DNA of 64,000 nt from Streptomyces sp. NRRL WC-3618 (GTDB taxonomy: Bacteria > Actinomycetota > Actinomycetes > Streptomycetales > Streptomycetaceae). The notes beneath the pieces are model-generated. The model was not told the origin of the DNA, made no database searches, and saw only the letters and a program-made list of their open reading frames with translations. Below are positions 56,321 to 64,000 of this stretch, piece by piece (the first letter of the stretch is position 1; each line of letters starts with the position of its first letter). The DNA lies in NCBI RefSeq assembly GCF_001280005.1, contig NZ_LGDW01000001.1, positions 154,463 through 218,462 of the forward strand, written 5' to 3'. The position numbers and the translations under genes are program-made.

Positions 56321-57105
56321 CAGGTCAGCAACTCCGTGGTGGTCACCGCGCGCAGGCCGCGGCGGTCGAGTTCGTGCAGGAGGCCGGGGAACGCGGCAAC
56401 GGTGTCCGCGTATCCGAAGTGCAGGCTCACGATCGATCCGGCGCGGACGTCGGCCATGACGTTGGCCACGACGGCGGGGGCGCCCGGCGAGGTGAAGTCG
56501 AGGGAGTCGACGTCGTACGACAGGACGTGCGGATAGCCGGCCCGGCGGGCGAGCCGTTCGACGAGCGGCGAGGCGCGGGCGCCGCGCGAGGGCCTGAACC
56601 AGGTGCCGACGGACCCGGTGAGCGCCTTCAGCCGCTGGGCGCACCCCCGGATCTCGGCGTCGGCGTCCGCCTCCGGCATGGCGTTGATGTCGAGGTGGCG
56701 CAGGGTGTGGTTGCCGAGTTCATGACCGCCGCCGAGGACGCTGCGAGCGAGGCCGGGGTGGGCGTCGAGCCAGGTCCCGACGGCGAACACGGTGACACGG
56801 GAGCCGTGTTCCTCGGCGGCGGCGAGCACCGCGTGCGCGGTGGCGGGGTCGCCGCCGCCGTGGAAGGTGAGGGCGACCCGGGGGCGGTCGCGGGGGCCGT
56901 GGGAGATCTGGGCGGGGTAGTGGAGAAGGGGCGCGGGCGCGGGGGTGTGGGAAGCCGGGGTACGGGAGGAAGGGGCAGGGGAGGCAGGGGTACGGGGGGA
57001 GGCTGCGGTGCCGGGTGCGCACCCGGTGGTCAGCGCCCCCGAGGCAACGATCCCGGCGCCCGCGCGCAGCACCGCTCGACGGTCGGTCGTGGTCACCCGC
57101 ACCAT
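56320..57105 (-). CDS. Polysaccharide deacetylase-like lipoprotein with altered metal site
   Basis: 261-residue protein with an N-terminal TAT/lipoprotein signal (TDRRAVLRAGAG, TTGCAPG). The NodB domain begins at RPRVALTFHGGGD. Motif 1 of active deacetylases is TFDDG, with the catalytic base and first metal-binding Asp; here it reads TFHGGGD, so both Asp positions are changed. Motif 2 is intact (NHTLRH) and motif 3 is RPSRGA. It may be inactive as a deacetylase or use the later Asp. A Pro/Ser-rich linker (residues 34-62) tethers it to the membrane. It is co-translated with the propeller lipoprotein gene. Confidence 0.85.
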   Translation of the reverse strand: MVRVTTTDRRAVLRAGAGIVASGALTTGCAPGTAASPRTPASPAPSSRTPASHTPAPAPLLHYPAQISHGPRDRPRVALTFHGGGDPATAHAVLAAAEEHGSRVTVFAVGTWLDAHPGLARSVLGGGHELGNHTLRHLDINAMPEADADAEIRGCAQRLKALTGSVGTWFRPSRGARASPLVERLARRAGYPHVLSYDVDSLDFTSPGAPAVVANVMADVRAGSIVSLHFGYADTVAAFPGLLHELDRRGLRAVTTTELLT

Positions 57106-57234
57106 TTAAGGGGGGGTTGGGGAGGAAAACAGGCGATTAGCCCGATCGGCGGCCCGCCCATACGGTAGGGGCGGCCTCACACCCGGTCGCGCGCCCTGGG
57201 CCCTGTCGTCTGGATCATCTCGGCGTCGCGCGCC

Positions 57235-57897
57235 CTACCGGTCGGCGACGCGCATCTCGAACCAGGTCGTCTTTCCGCGCGGCAGCAGGTCGACGCCCCA
57301 CCGATCGGAGAGCTTGTCGACCAGCATCAGCCCCCGCCCGCTGATGTCCATCTCCTGAACCGGCATCAGACACGGCAGCCCCCGCGAGGGGTCGCGGACC
57401 TCGACGCGGATCCATCCCCGGCGCCGGCGCATCCGCAGGCCGAACGCTTGCGCGCCGGTGTGCCGCACCGCGTTGCCGACCAGCTCGGAGACGAGGAGCA
57501 CCACGTCCTCGGTCATCTTGGGGGACAGCCCCCACTGGCGCAGTACGACGACCTGGGCGAGGCGGCGGGCGCTCGCGGCGGACTCCGGGCGGGACGGCAG
57601 TCGAACCTCGGCGCCCGTCGGGTCTCCGAACAGCTCGAGCGCCTTGAGTGCCCGCTCGTCCTCCACCGCGGGCGACCAACGCGCCGCCGTCGCACGGCCG
57701 TGCCCCCGCGGCTGTTCCATGCCCTCCAGCCCCGCCATGCCCCCATCATGGCCGCCCGAGCCATCCGCCGGGGCCGTTCCGGAGGAATACGCCCCCCGGA
57801 ACGCGTCATTCCGAGTAGGTCCACCGGCATATGCCGACGGCATTCCGTCGGCCGCTAAAGGCCCTCCCACCTGCGACGGAAGCTCACTTTCGGGCAA
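57235..57897 (-). CDS. RsbW-like ATP-binding protein (anti-sigma-type kinase)
   Basis: About 220 residues. The C-terminal two-thirds is a GHKL/HATPase domain of the SpoIIAB/RsbW type: VVLLVSELVGNAVRHTGAQA (N-box), WIRVEVRDPSRGLP (G1) and ISGRGLMLVDKLSDRWGVD (G2). Streptomyces has many such proteins; they switch sigma factors or anti-anti-sigma factors, usually through serine phosphorylation. The start is uncertain. A TTG at 57897 has AGGGGG 8 nt upstream; ATG codons at 57843 and 57738 are alternatives. The N-terminal ~65 residues are low-complexity. Confidence 0.8.
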   Translation of the reverse strand: MPESELPSQVGGPLAADGMPSAYAGGPTRNDAFRGAYSSGTAPADGSGGHDGGMAGLEGMEQPRGHGRATAARWSPAVEDERALKALELFGDPTGAEVRLPSRPESAASARRLAQVVVLRQWGLSPKMTEDVVLLVSELVGNAVRHTGAQAFGLRMRRRRGWIRVEVRDPSRGLPCLMPVQEMDISGRGLMLVDKLSDRWGVDLLPRGKTTWFEMRVADR

Positions 57898-58000
57898 GCG
57901 ACAGGCCCCCTCGACACGACAGGCTTAAGGTTGGCCCAAGGTTCCCATAAACCGCCCTATCGAGGGACCCGGATAAGACATCGCGTCAACTGCAAGCGCT

Positions 58001-58768
58001 TCAGCGGAACTTCGCCTTACCGGGACCTTCGTCCACGAAGCTCCGCATCCCGGTCTCCCGGTCCTCGGTCGCGAACAGACCGGCGAACCAGTTCCGTTCG
58101 ATCGCCAGTCCCGTTTCCAGGTCCGTCTCCAGACCCGCGTCGATCGACTCCTTCGCCGCGCGCAGCGCGATCGCCGGACCCTGCGCGAGTTTCGCCGCCC
58201 AGGCGTGCGCCTCGGCGTACACATCGGCGGCCGGTACCACCCGGTCCACCAGACCGAGGGCCAGCGCTTCGTCGGCCTTGACCATCCGCCCGGTGAAGAT
58301 CAGGTCCTTGGCCTTGGACGGCCCGATCAGCCGGGCCAGTCGCTGGGTGCCGCCCGCGCCGGGGATCACACCGAGCAGGATCTCCGGCTGACCGAGTTTC
58401 GCGTTGTCGCCGGCGATGCGGTAGTCCGCGCAGAGCGCCAACTCGCAGCCGCCGCCGAGGGCGTAGCCGGTCACCGCGGCGACGACCGGCTTGGGGATAC
58501 GCGCGACGGCACTGAAGGAGTCCTGAAGATCCCTGGACCGGGCGACCATCGCCGCGTGGTCCATGGCCTGCATCTCCTTGATGTCCGCGCCGGCCGCGAA
58601 CACCTTCTCCCCGCCGTACAGGACGACCGCCCGGACGTCCTCCCGCCGGGTGGCCTCCTGCGCGAGCTCCTTGAGGCGGTCCTGGGTGGCGATGTCCAGC
58701 GCGTTCATCGGCGGCCGGTCCAGCCGGAGCGTGCCCACACCTTCGGCGACTTCGAGATGCACAGTCAT
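58001..58768 (-). CDS. Enoyl-CoA hydratase/isomerase family protein
   Basis: 255-residue crotonase-fold enzyme. Oxyanion and active-site features: KVFAAGADIKEMQAMDH, ALGGGCELALCADYRIAG with the first catalytic Glu, and GQPEILLGVIPGAGGTQRL with the second Glu, as in true enoyl-CoA hydratases. It likely hydrates trans-2-enoyl-CoA in beta-oxidation. The start is the ATG at 58768. It stands alone, on the same strand as its neighbours but with gaps of 103 and 160 bp. Confidence 0.93.
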   Translation of the reverse strand: MTVHLEVAEGVGTLRLDRPPMNALDIATQDRLKELAQEATRREDVRAVVLYGGEKVFAAGADIKEMQAMDHAAMVARSRDLQDSFSAVARIPKPVVAAVTGYALGGGCELALCADYRIAGDNAKLGQPEILLGVIPGAGGTQRLARLIGPSKAKDLIFTGRMVKADEALALGLVDRVVPAADVYAEAHAWAAKLAQGPAIALRAAKESIDAGLETDLETGLAIERNWFAGLFATEDRETGMRSFVDEGPGKAKFR

Positions 58769-58928
58769 GGAGGCAGGTTAACGGGGGCTAACGGGAACTG
58801 GGCCGGTGCGGTCGGTCACACTCGGCGGGGGCCCGGGGGTTGTCCCCCAGGCAGACACAGCAGGAACACTGACGACAACGGGCCCGCTGCTGTCGGTCAC
58901 ACCGGGCCCGCGACGACGTAAGCCGGGG

Positions 58929-60182
58929 TTACGCCTTCCACTTCTCCCAGGACATGTTCCAGCCGTTGAGCCCGTTGCCCGCGTCGACGACGCGGTCGTT
59001 GGAGTTCTTCACGATCACCACGTCGCCGGTCATCGACCGGTCGAAGAACCAGGCCGCCGCCACCCCGCTGTCGTAGCCGCCGCGTACGTCCCTGAGGCCG
59101 ATGCAGCCGTGGCTGGCGTTGTAGTTGCCGAAGGCGTCGCCGCCCCAGTAGTTGCCGTGGATGAAGGTGCCGGAGTCGGTCAGGCGCGAGGCGTGCGGGA
59201 CGTCCTTGATGTCGTACTCGCCGCCGTAGCCGACCGTCTCGCCGTTCATCCGGGTCACCTCGAGGCGCTCGCTGATGACCATCTGGCCGTTCCAGGTCTC
59301 GTAGCCGGGCTTGCCGGTGGTGACGGCGAGGGTCTTGATGGCCTTGCCGTCCCGTCGTACGACCATCTTCTTGGTCTTGACGTCGACCGTGGAGACCTGG
59401 CTGCGCCCGATGGTGAAGGAGACCTGCTTGGCCTGTTTGCCGTAGACGCCGGGGCGTCCCTCGACGCCGTCGAGAGCGAGGGCGACGGTGACCTTCGTAC
59501 CCGGCTTCCAGTACTTCTCGGGGCGGAAGTCGAGACGGTCGTTGCCGAACCAGTGGCCCTCGACGTCGACGGCCGGTTCCGTCTTGATCGTGATGGCCTT
59601 CTCGACGTCCTCGGGGTGCGTGATGCCCCGGGTGAAGCGGATCGAGAACGGCATGCCCACGCCGACCTTGGAACCGTCCTCGGGCGTGAACCTGCCGATG
59701 AACGTGTTCTTCGGGGTGAGGGTGGTGAAGGAGGACTCCTCCGCCGCCGTACGTCCCTGGCTGTCCTTCGCCACGACGTGCACCTTGTACGTGGTGGACG
59801 CGGCGAGATGCGCCGTGGGCGCCCACTTGGTGTCGCCGGCGGTCAGCGTGCCCTCGACCGCGTTGCCCTTGGGGTCCTCGACCTTGACCCCGGTCAGCTT
59901 GCCCTTGGCGGCGCTGACCGTGAGGGCGCCGCTGGTGTCCACGGACTTCGCGCCGTCCTTGGGCGCGATCGTCACGACCGCCTGCGACTGCTGGGTCGGC
60001 GCGGTGGAGGAGTCCTTGCCCTTCGGCTTGGCGTCGTCGGTGCCGGAGCCCGAACCGCCGCCCACGCACGCGGTGGCGGCGACGAGCACGACGCCGGCGA
60101 GCAGTGCCAGTGGCCCTCTGCTCCCCCGCCTCCCGCCCCGCCGTGCCGCCGCCGAAGTCGCCGATATCGGTCGCGCGTTCAA
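58929..60182 (-). CDS. L,D-transpeptidase lipoprotein, copy 1
   Basis: 417-residue peptidoglycan cross-linking enzyme. It has an N-terminal Arg-rich stretch, a hydrophobic segment with lipobox (VLVAATACVGG), two Ig-like domains (up to about 240), then the YkuD catalytic domain with HGNYWGGDAFG and the catalytic cysteine motif NASHGCIGLRD. Transpeptidases of this layout make 3-3 cross-links. The TTG at 60182 is the likely start, since GGAGGGGAG lies 6 nt upstream; the ATG at 60230 lacks such a signal. It is paralogous to the next gene upstream. Confidence 0.9.
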   Translation of the reverse strand: MNARPISATSAAARRGGRRGSRGPLALLAGVVLVAATACVGGGSGSGTDDAKPKGKDSSTAPTQQSQAVVTIAPKDGAKSVDTSGALTVSAAKGKLTGVKVEDPKGNAVEGTLTAGDTKWAPTAHLAASTTYKVHVVAKDSQGRTAAEESSFTTLTPKNTFIGRFTPEDGSKVGVGMPFSIRFTRGITHPEDVEKAITIKTEPAVDVEGHWFGNDRLDFRPEKYWKPGTKVTVALALDGVEGRPGVYGKQAKQVSFTIGRSQVSTVDVKTKKMVVRRDGKAIKTLAVTTGKPGYETWNGQMVISERLEVTRMNGETVGYGGEYDIKDVPHASRLTDSGTFIHGNYWGGDAFGNYNASHGCIGLRDVRGGYDSGVAAAWFFDRSMTGDVVIVKNSNDRVVDAGNGLNGWNMSWEKWKA

Positions 60183-60333
60183 GCTTTCTCCCCTCCCGGG
60201 GCCTGACTCAGGCCCAATTCCCCGGCGCATACGCGCCCCCCCGGCCGCATATTAAGCACAAGGTCACACCCCCTGGCGGCCCCCGAAGGTCACTGTTTCG
60301 TCCCAACATCATCAGATTGTCGGATCCGACTGT

Positions 60334-61575
60334 TCACTTCACGGCGCCGCCCGCCTTCCACTCCTTCCAGCCCATGTTCCATCCCCCGAGCCCGTTGTCG
60401 GGAGCGATCTGCTTGTCCTTGCTGTGGACGACCTCGACGACGTCACCGACCAGACTCCGGTCGAAGAACCAGCCCGCCGGACTGTCCGAACTGCCGCCCT
60501 TCACATCCCTCAGTCCGACGCAGCCGTGGCTGACGTTGGTCCTGCCGAAGGCGTCCGGCGCCCAGTAGTTGCCGTGCACGAAGGTGCCGGAGGTGGTCAG
60601 TCGCATCGCGTGCGGCACGTCCGGGATGTCGTACTCGCCGTTGCCGTCCTTCTTCTTGAAGCCGACGGTGGCGCCGTTCATCCGGGTCAGCTCCAGCATC
60701 TCCAGGACCACCATCTTCCCGTTGTACGTGGTGGTCCTGGGCGCTCCCGCCGTGATCGGCACGGTGGCGAGCAGATCGCCGTCGCGCCGCACCTCCATGG
60801 TGTGCGCGGCGGCGTCGACCAGCGAGACCTGACTGCGGCCGACGGTGAAGGTGAACGTCTTCTGCTGGATCCCGTACACCCCCGGCGCCCCCTCGACGTC
60901 CCGCAGCGCGAGATCGACGGTGACCTCGGTGCCCGGTGCCCAGTACTCCTCGGGCCGGAAGTCGAGGCGGTCGTCGCCGAACCAGTGCGGGCGGATCTCG
61001 ACGGCGGGCTTCGCGGTGACGTGGACGGCGCGTTCCACCGCGGCGCGGTTCTGTACCTCACGGTTGAACTCCAGCGACACGATCATTCCGGTGCCGACGG
61101 TGGAGCGGTTCTCCGGGGTGACGTATCCGATGAACCGCTCATCGGGCACGTACGTGGTGAAGGTCGTGTGCCGGGCCGAACGGTTCCCCTGGCCGTCGAG
61201 CGCCACGGCGTCGACGGTGTATCTGGCGGCCAACGCGAGCCGCGCGTCGTCGGGCCGCCAGGACAGCCCGTCCTCGGCGATCCGCCCGGGGACCACCGAC
61301 TCCTGCGCGTCCTGCGACCTGACGACCTTCACCGATTCCAGGCGCCCGCCGGCCACCCGTACGAGAAGGGGGTTGTCGGGGCGCACGGCGCGGCTGCCGT
61401 CGTCCGGGACGACGCGGATCACGTCCTTCGGCGCCCGGGGTTTCCCGAACATCGAGTCCGTCCCGTGCACCCCCTCCGAAGTACAGCCGGCGGCTCCGGC
61501 CAGCAGTCCTGCCCATGTCAGTACGGCGGCCAGCCCGGCCTTCGCGCGCCGAGCGCGCCCTGTTACGTGCCTCAC
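60334..61575 (-). CDS. L,D-transpeptidase lipoprotein, copy 2
   Basis: 413-residue paralogue of the gene at 58929: signal with lipobox (LLAGAAGCTSEG), Ig-like domains, then VHGNYWAPDAFGRT and NVSHGCVGLRDVKGG as the catalytic core, ending GGWNMGWKEWKAG. The shared C-terminal tail (NGWNMSWEKWKA in copy 1) shows a tandem duplication. The GTG at 61575 is chosen; it has only a weak ribosome-binding site, but the frame beyond it has no coding character. It is divergent from glgX. Confidence 0.88.
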   Translation of the reverse strand: MRHVTGRARRAKAGLAAVLTWAGLLAGAAGCTSEGVHGTDSMFGKPRAPKDVIRVVPDDGSRAVRPDNPLLVRVAGGRLESVKVVRSQDAQESVVPGRIAEDGLSWRPDDARLALAARYTVDAVALDGQGNRSARHTTFTTYVPDERFIGYVTPENRSTVGTGMIVSLEFNREVQNRAAVERAVHVTAKPAVEIRPHWFGDDRLDFRPEEYWAPGTEVTVDLALRDVEGAPGVYGIQQKTFTFTVGRSQVSLVDAAAHTMEVRRDGDLLATVPITAGAPRTTTYNGKMVVLEMLELTRMNGATVGFKKKDGNGEYDIPDVPHAMRLTTSGTFVHGNYWAPDAFGRTNVSHGCVGLRDVKGGSSDSPAGWFFDRSLVGDVVEVVHSKDKQIAPDNGLGGWNMGWKEWKAGGAVK

Positions 61576-61728
61576 GCAGGACCCAACGACGCGGCCCGCC
61601 CCGGGGAAACGTGAGTGCGAGCCACGCGATGGGCAGAACAGGGGGGAGAAACGACGCGACAGGGCACCTCGGCTGGGACGCCGTACGCCTGTTCTCGCTT
61701 CGTTCCACGAGTCGCGGGAGGTGGAGAG

Positions 61729-64000
61729 GTGTCCAGCGCAGCCGAGCAGAAAGCGGTGGCCCAGCAGCGCGCCGTAGAGACCGGGCACCCCGACACGGCG
61801 TCGCCCGACGCCGCGCTGCCCGCCACCGTGCTGAACGGCGCGCCACGCGCCGCGCTGCCCGCCGTACCCGTGTGGCCGGGAACGCCCATGCCGTTGGGCG
61901 CCCGTTTCCGCACGGGCCCGGACGGGGTGTCGGGCACCAACTTCGCGCTGTGGGCGGGCGGGGCGGAGGCGGTGGAGCTGTGCCTGTTCGGCGAGGTAGG
62001 GGACGGTGATGAGGGCGGCGGGGAGGTGGAGACCCGGGTCGCCCTCACCGAACTGACGCACGAGATCTGGCACGGCTTCGTGCCCGGGGTCATGCCGGGG
62101 CAGCGCTACGGCTACCGCGTGCACGGCCGCTGGGACCCGTGGACCGGCGCCCGCTGGAACCCGGCGAAGCTGCTCCTGGACCCGTACGCGCGGGCGGTGG
62201 ACGGCGATTTCGACCTGCCACCCGAGGTGTACGGGCACGTCAGGGACTGGCCCCAGCAGCAGGTCGCGGACACCGTGCGCGACGACCGCGACTCGGCGCC
62301 GTACGTCCCGAAGGGAGTCGTCGTCCACGACGACGCCCCCGACGACGAGTGGGCGGACGACCGCCGCCCGAAAACCCCGTGGGCCGACTCGGTGATCTAC
62401 GAGCTCCACGTCAAGGGCTTCACCAAGCTGCACCCGGGCATCCCGGAGGAGTTGCGGGGCACGTACGCGGGCCTGGCCCACCCGGCGGCGATCGAGCACC
62501 TGACGAAGCTGGGCGTGACGGCGGTCGAACTGCTGCCGGTGCACCAGTTCGCGCACGAGGACCATCTGCTGCGCCGGGGCATGAAGAACTACTGGGGCTA
62601 CAACTCGATCGGCTACTTCGCCCCCCACGCGGGCTACGCGGCGACGGGTACGGCCGGACAGCAGGTCGGCGAGTTCAAGCGCATGGTGCGCGCACTGCAC
62701 GCGGCGGGCATCGAGGTCATCCTCGACGTGGTCTACAACCACACGGCGGAGGCCGACGAACACGGCCCGACACTGTCCCTGCGGGGCATCGACAACCGGG
62801 GCTACTACCGGCTGCAGAACGACCCCCGCCGCTACTCCGACTACACGGGCTGCGGAAACACGCTCCACGTGGTCCAGCCGCACGTACTGCGCCTGATCAC
62901 CGACTCGTTGCGGTACTGGGTGACGGAGATGGGCGTGGACGGCTTCCGCTTCGACCTCGCGGCGGCGCTGGCCCGCTCGATGCACGATGTCGACATGCTC
63001 TCCCCCTTCCTCGCGGTGATCGCGCAGGACCCGGTGCTGCGCCGGGTGAAACTGATCGCGGAACCGTGGGACGTCGGCTCCGGCGGCTACCAGGTCGGCG
63101 CGTTCCCACCCCTGTGGACCGAATGGAACGACCGCTATCGCAACGCGGTACGGGACTTCTGGCGGGGCGCGCTACCGGACGTACGGGACCTCGGGTACCG
63201 CCTGTCGGGGTCGAGCGACCTGTACGCGTGGGGCGGCCGGCGCCCCTACGCCTCGGTCAACTTCGTGACGGCGCACGACGGTTTCACCCTCCGGGACATG
63301 GTGTCGTACGAGCGCAAGCACAACGAGGCCAACGGGGAGGGCAACCGGGACGGTACGGACGACAACCGCGCCTGGAACTGCGGCACGGAGGGCGAGACGG
63401 ACGAAGAGCCCGTACAGGCTCTGCGCCGACGCCAGTTGAGGAACCTGCTGACAACCCTGCTGCTGTCGACGGGCGTTCCGATGCTGGTCGCGGGCGACGA
63501 GCTGGGTCGCACCCAGGGCGGCAACAACAACGCGTACTGCCAGGACAACGAGATCAGCTGGGTGGACTGGGGCCTGCTGGAGAACCCCGGCTGGCGAGCC
63601 CTGACCGAACTGACGGCCCGTCTCATCGAGTTGCGACACCGCCATCCCGTACTACGCCGCCGAGCGTTCTTCTCCGGCCGCGCACACTCGGCGGACGGGC
63701 TGCGGGACCTGGCCTGGTTCACGGCTCGGGGCACGGAGATGACGGAAGGGGACTGGTACGCGCCGGCGGCGACGGTGGGCATGTACCTCTCGGGCCGCGA
63801 CATCCCGGGCCGCGACGCCCGGGGCGCCCCGATCACCGACGACAGCTTCCTGGTGATCCTGCACGCGGGCGCCGCCCCGACGACCTTCGCGCTGCCGGGG
63901 GCGCCCTGGGCGCAGCGGTACGAGGTGGTCGTCGACACGTCACGGGAGGAGCAGGGGGCGGCGCCGGGGGTGGGGTATCGGGCTGGGGAGGAGATCGGGG
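61729..64000 (+). CDS. glgX: Glycogen debranching enzyme GlgX, 3' end outside window
   Basis: 757 codons visible, open at the right edge. N-terminal isoamylase domain (TPMPLGARFRTGPDGVSGT; YGYRVHGRWDPWTG) is followed by the GH13 barrel with EVILDVVYNHTAEADEHG, the nucleophile Asp in GVDGFRFDLAAAL, the acid Glu in KLIAEPWDVG and the third acid in NFVTAHDGFTL. The GH13_11 debranching type hydrolyses alpha-1,6 branches in glycogen. The start is the GTG at 61729 with GGAGAG close before it. Residues 1-45 are an Ala-rich leader unlike the family norm. Confidence 0.93.
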   Translation, partial: MSSAAEQKAVAQQRAVETGHPDTASPDAALPATVLNGAPRAALPAVPVWPGTPMPLGARFRTGPDGVSGTNFALWAGGAEAVELCLFGEVGDGDEGGGEVETRVALTELTHEIWHGFVPGVMPGQRYGYRVHGRWDPWTGARWNPAKLLLDPYARAVDGDFDLPPEVYGHVRDWPQQQVADTVRDDRDSAPYVPKGVVVHDDAPDDEWADDRRPKTPWADSVIYELHVKGFTKLHPGIPEELRGTYAGLAHPAAIEHLTKLGVTAVELLPVHQFAHEDHLLRRGMKNYWGYNSIGYFAPHAGYAATGTAGQQVGEFKRMVRALHAAGIEVILDVVYNHTAEADEHGPTLSLRGIDNRGYYRLQNDPRRYSDYTGCGNTLHVVQPHVLRLITDSLRYWVTEMGVDGFRFDLAAALARSMHDVDMLSPFLAVIAQDPVLRRVKLIAEPWDVGSGGYQVGAFPPLWTEWNDRYRNAVRDFWRGALPDVRDLGYRLSGSSDLYAWGGRRPYASVNFVTAHDGFTLRDMVSYERKHNEANGEGNRDGTDDNRAWNCGTEGETDEEPVQALRRRQLRNLLTTLLLSTGVPMLVAGDELGRTQGGNNNAYCQDNEISWVDWGLLENPGWRALTELTARLIELRHRHPVLRRRAFFSGRAHSADGLRDLAWFTARGTEMTEGDWYAPAATVGMYLSGRDIPGRDARGAPITDDSFLVILHAGAAPTTFALPGAPWAQRYEVVVDTSREEQGAAPGVGYRAGEEIG

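Noticed and set aside
61576..62985. Upstream extension of the L,D-transpeptidase copy 2 frame
   Set aside because: The extension runs antisense through the 5' end of glgX; the lipoprotein signal begins right after the GTG at 61575.

Overview
The window looks like the chromosome of a Streptomyces species or a close actinomycete relative. G+C is very high, there are many GTG starts and two likely TTG starts, and 4-nt or 1-nt start/stop overlaps are common. Typical Streptomyces genes are present: SseB-like proteins, a Cab-type EF-hand protein, paired L,D-transpeptidases, a GylR-like remnant, and a glycine-riboswitch gcvT-gcvH-glyA-sdaA operon. No tRNA, rRNA, CRISPR array or transposase was recognised.

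Layout. (1) 1-813: a partial LOG-family gene and a DUF427 gene. (2) 845-18520: a compact set of accessory metabolic genes that I read as a natural-product cluster with no PKS or NRPS. Two divergent gene sets flank a 780-bp intergenic region (7920-8699). The left (minus) arm encodes an MFS exporter, a three-histidine-box desaturase with a TTA codon, both subunits of a B12-dependent glutamate mutase, a quinone-oxidoreductase-like enzyme and an ATP-grasp ligase. The right (plus) arm encodes an SDR, a YciI-like protein, a PLP aminotransferase, a second ATP-grasp ligase, a luciferase-like flavin monooxygenase, a GH3-type acyl-adenylating amide synthetase, an alpha/beta hydrolase with Cys where Ser is usual, an enolase-superfamily enzyme and a fumarylacetoacetase-like enzyme. 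Inference: glutamate is rearranged to a methylaspartate-type building block, modified, and joined by ATP-grasp and GH3 ligases to give a small peptide-like product that the MFS protein exports. I cannot name the product.

(3) 18549-23412: core genes mnmA and a cysteine desulfurase (tRNA thiolation) on either side of a TAT-type amidase and a multicopper oxidase. (4) 23603-26551: a stretch with three broken genes (IclR/GylR-like, GAPDH, LeuA-like fused to a cupin) around an intact EamA exporter and its divergent CGNR regulator. (5) 26808-33256: small membrane proteins, a TetR regulator, a thioesterase, an esterase, a TRIC channel, an M1 peptidase and a secreted protein of unknown function. (6) 33346-39588: a five-gene Dpp/Opp peptide ABC transporter. 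(7) 39927-47296: two SseB-like genes, a P-loop protein and the glycine-riboswitch-controlled glycine/serine operon. (8) 47512-57897: a membrane protein/metallopeptidase pair, a histidine kinase without a response regulator, a Crp/Fnr regulator, an EF-hand protein, a GNAT, MFS and MerR remnants, a secreted ADP-ribosyltransferase resembling ScARP/Scabin, a YVTN propeller lipoprotein, a degenerate polysaccharide deacetylase and an RsbW-like ATPase. (9) 58001-64000: an enoyl-CoA hydratase, two tandem L,D-transpeptidases and the 5' part of glgX.

The main observations are the glutamate-mutase/ATP-grasp/GH3 cluster with its odd residues and regulatory repeats, the local group of internally deleted genes, and the secreted ScARP-like toxin-family enzyme. 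All assignments come from reading motifs; no homology search was run.
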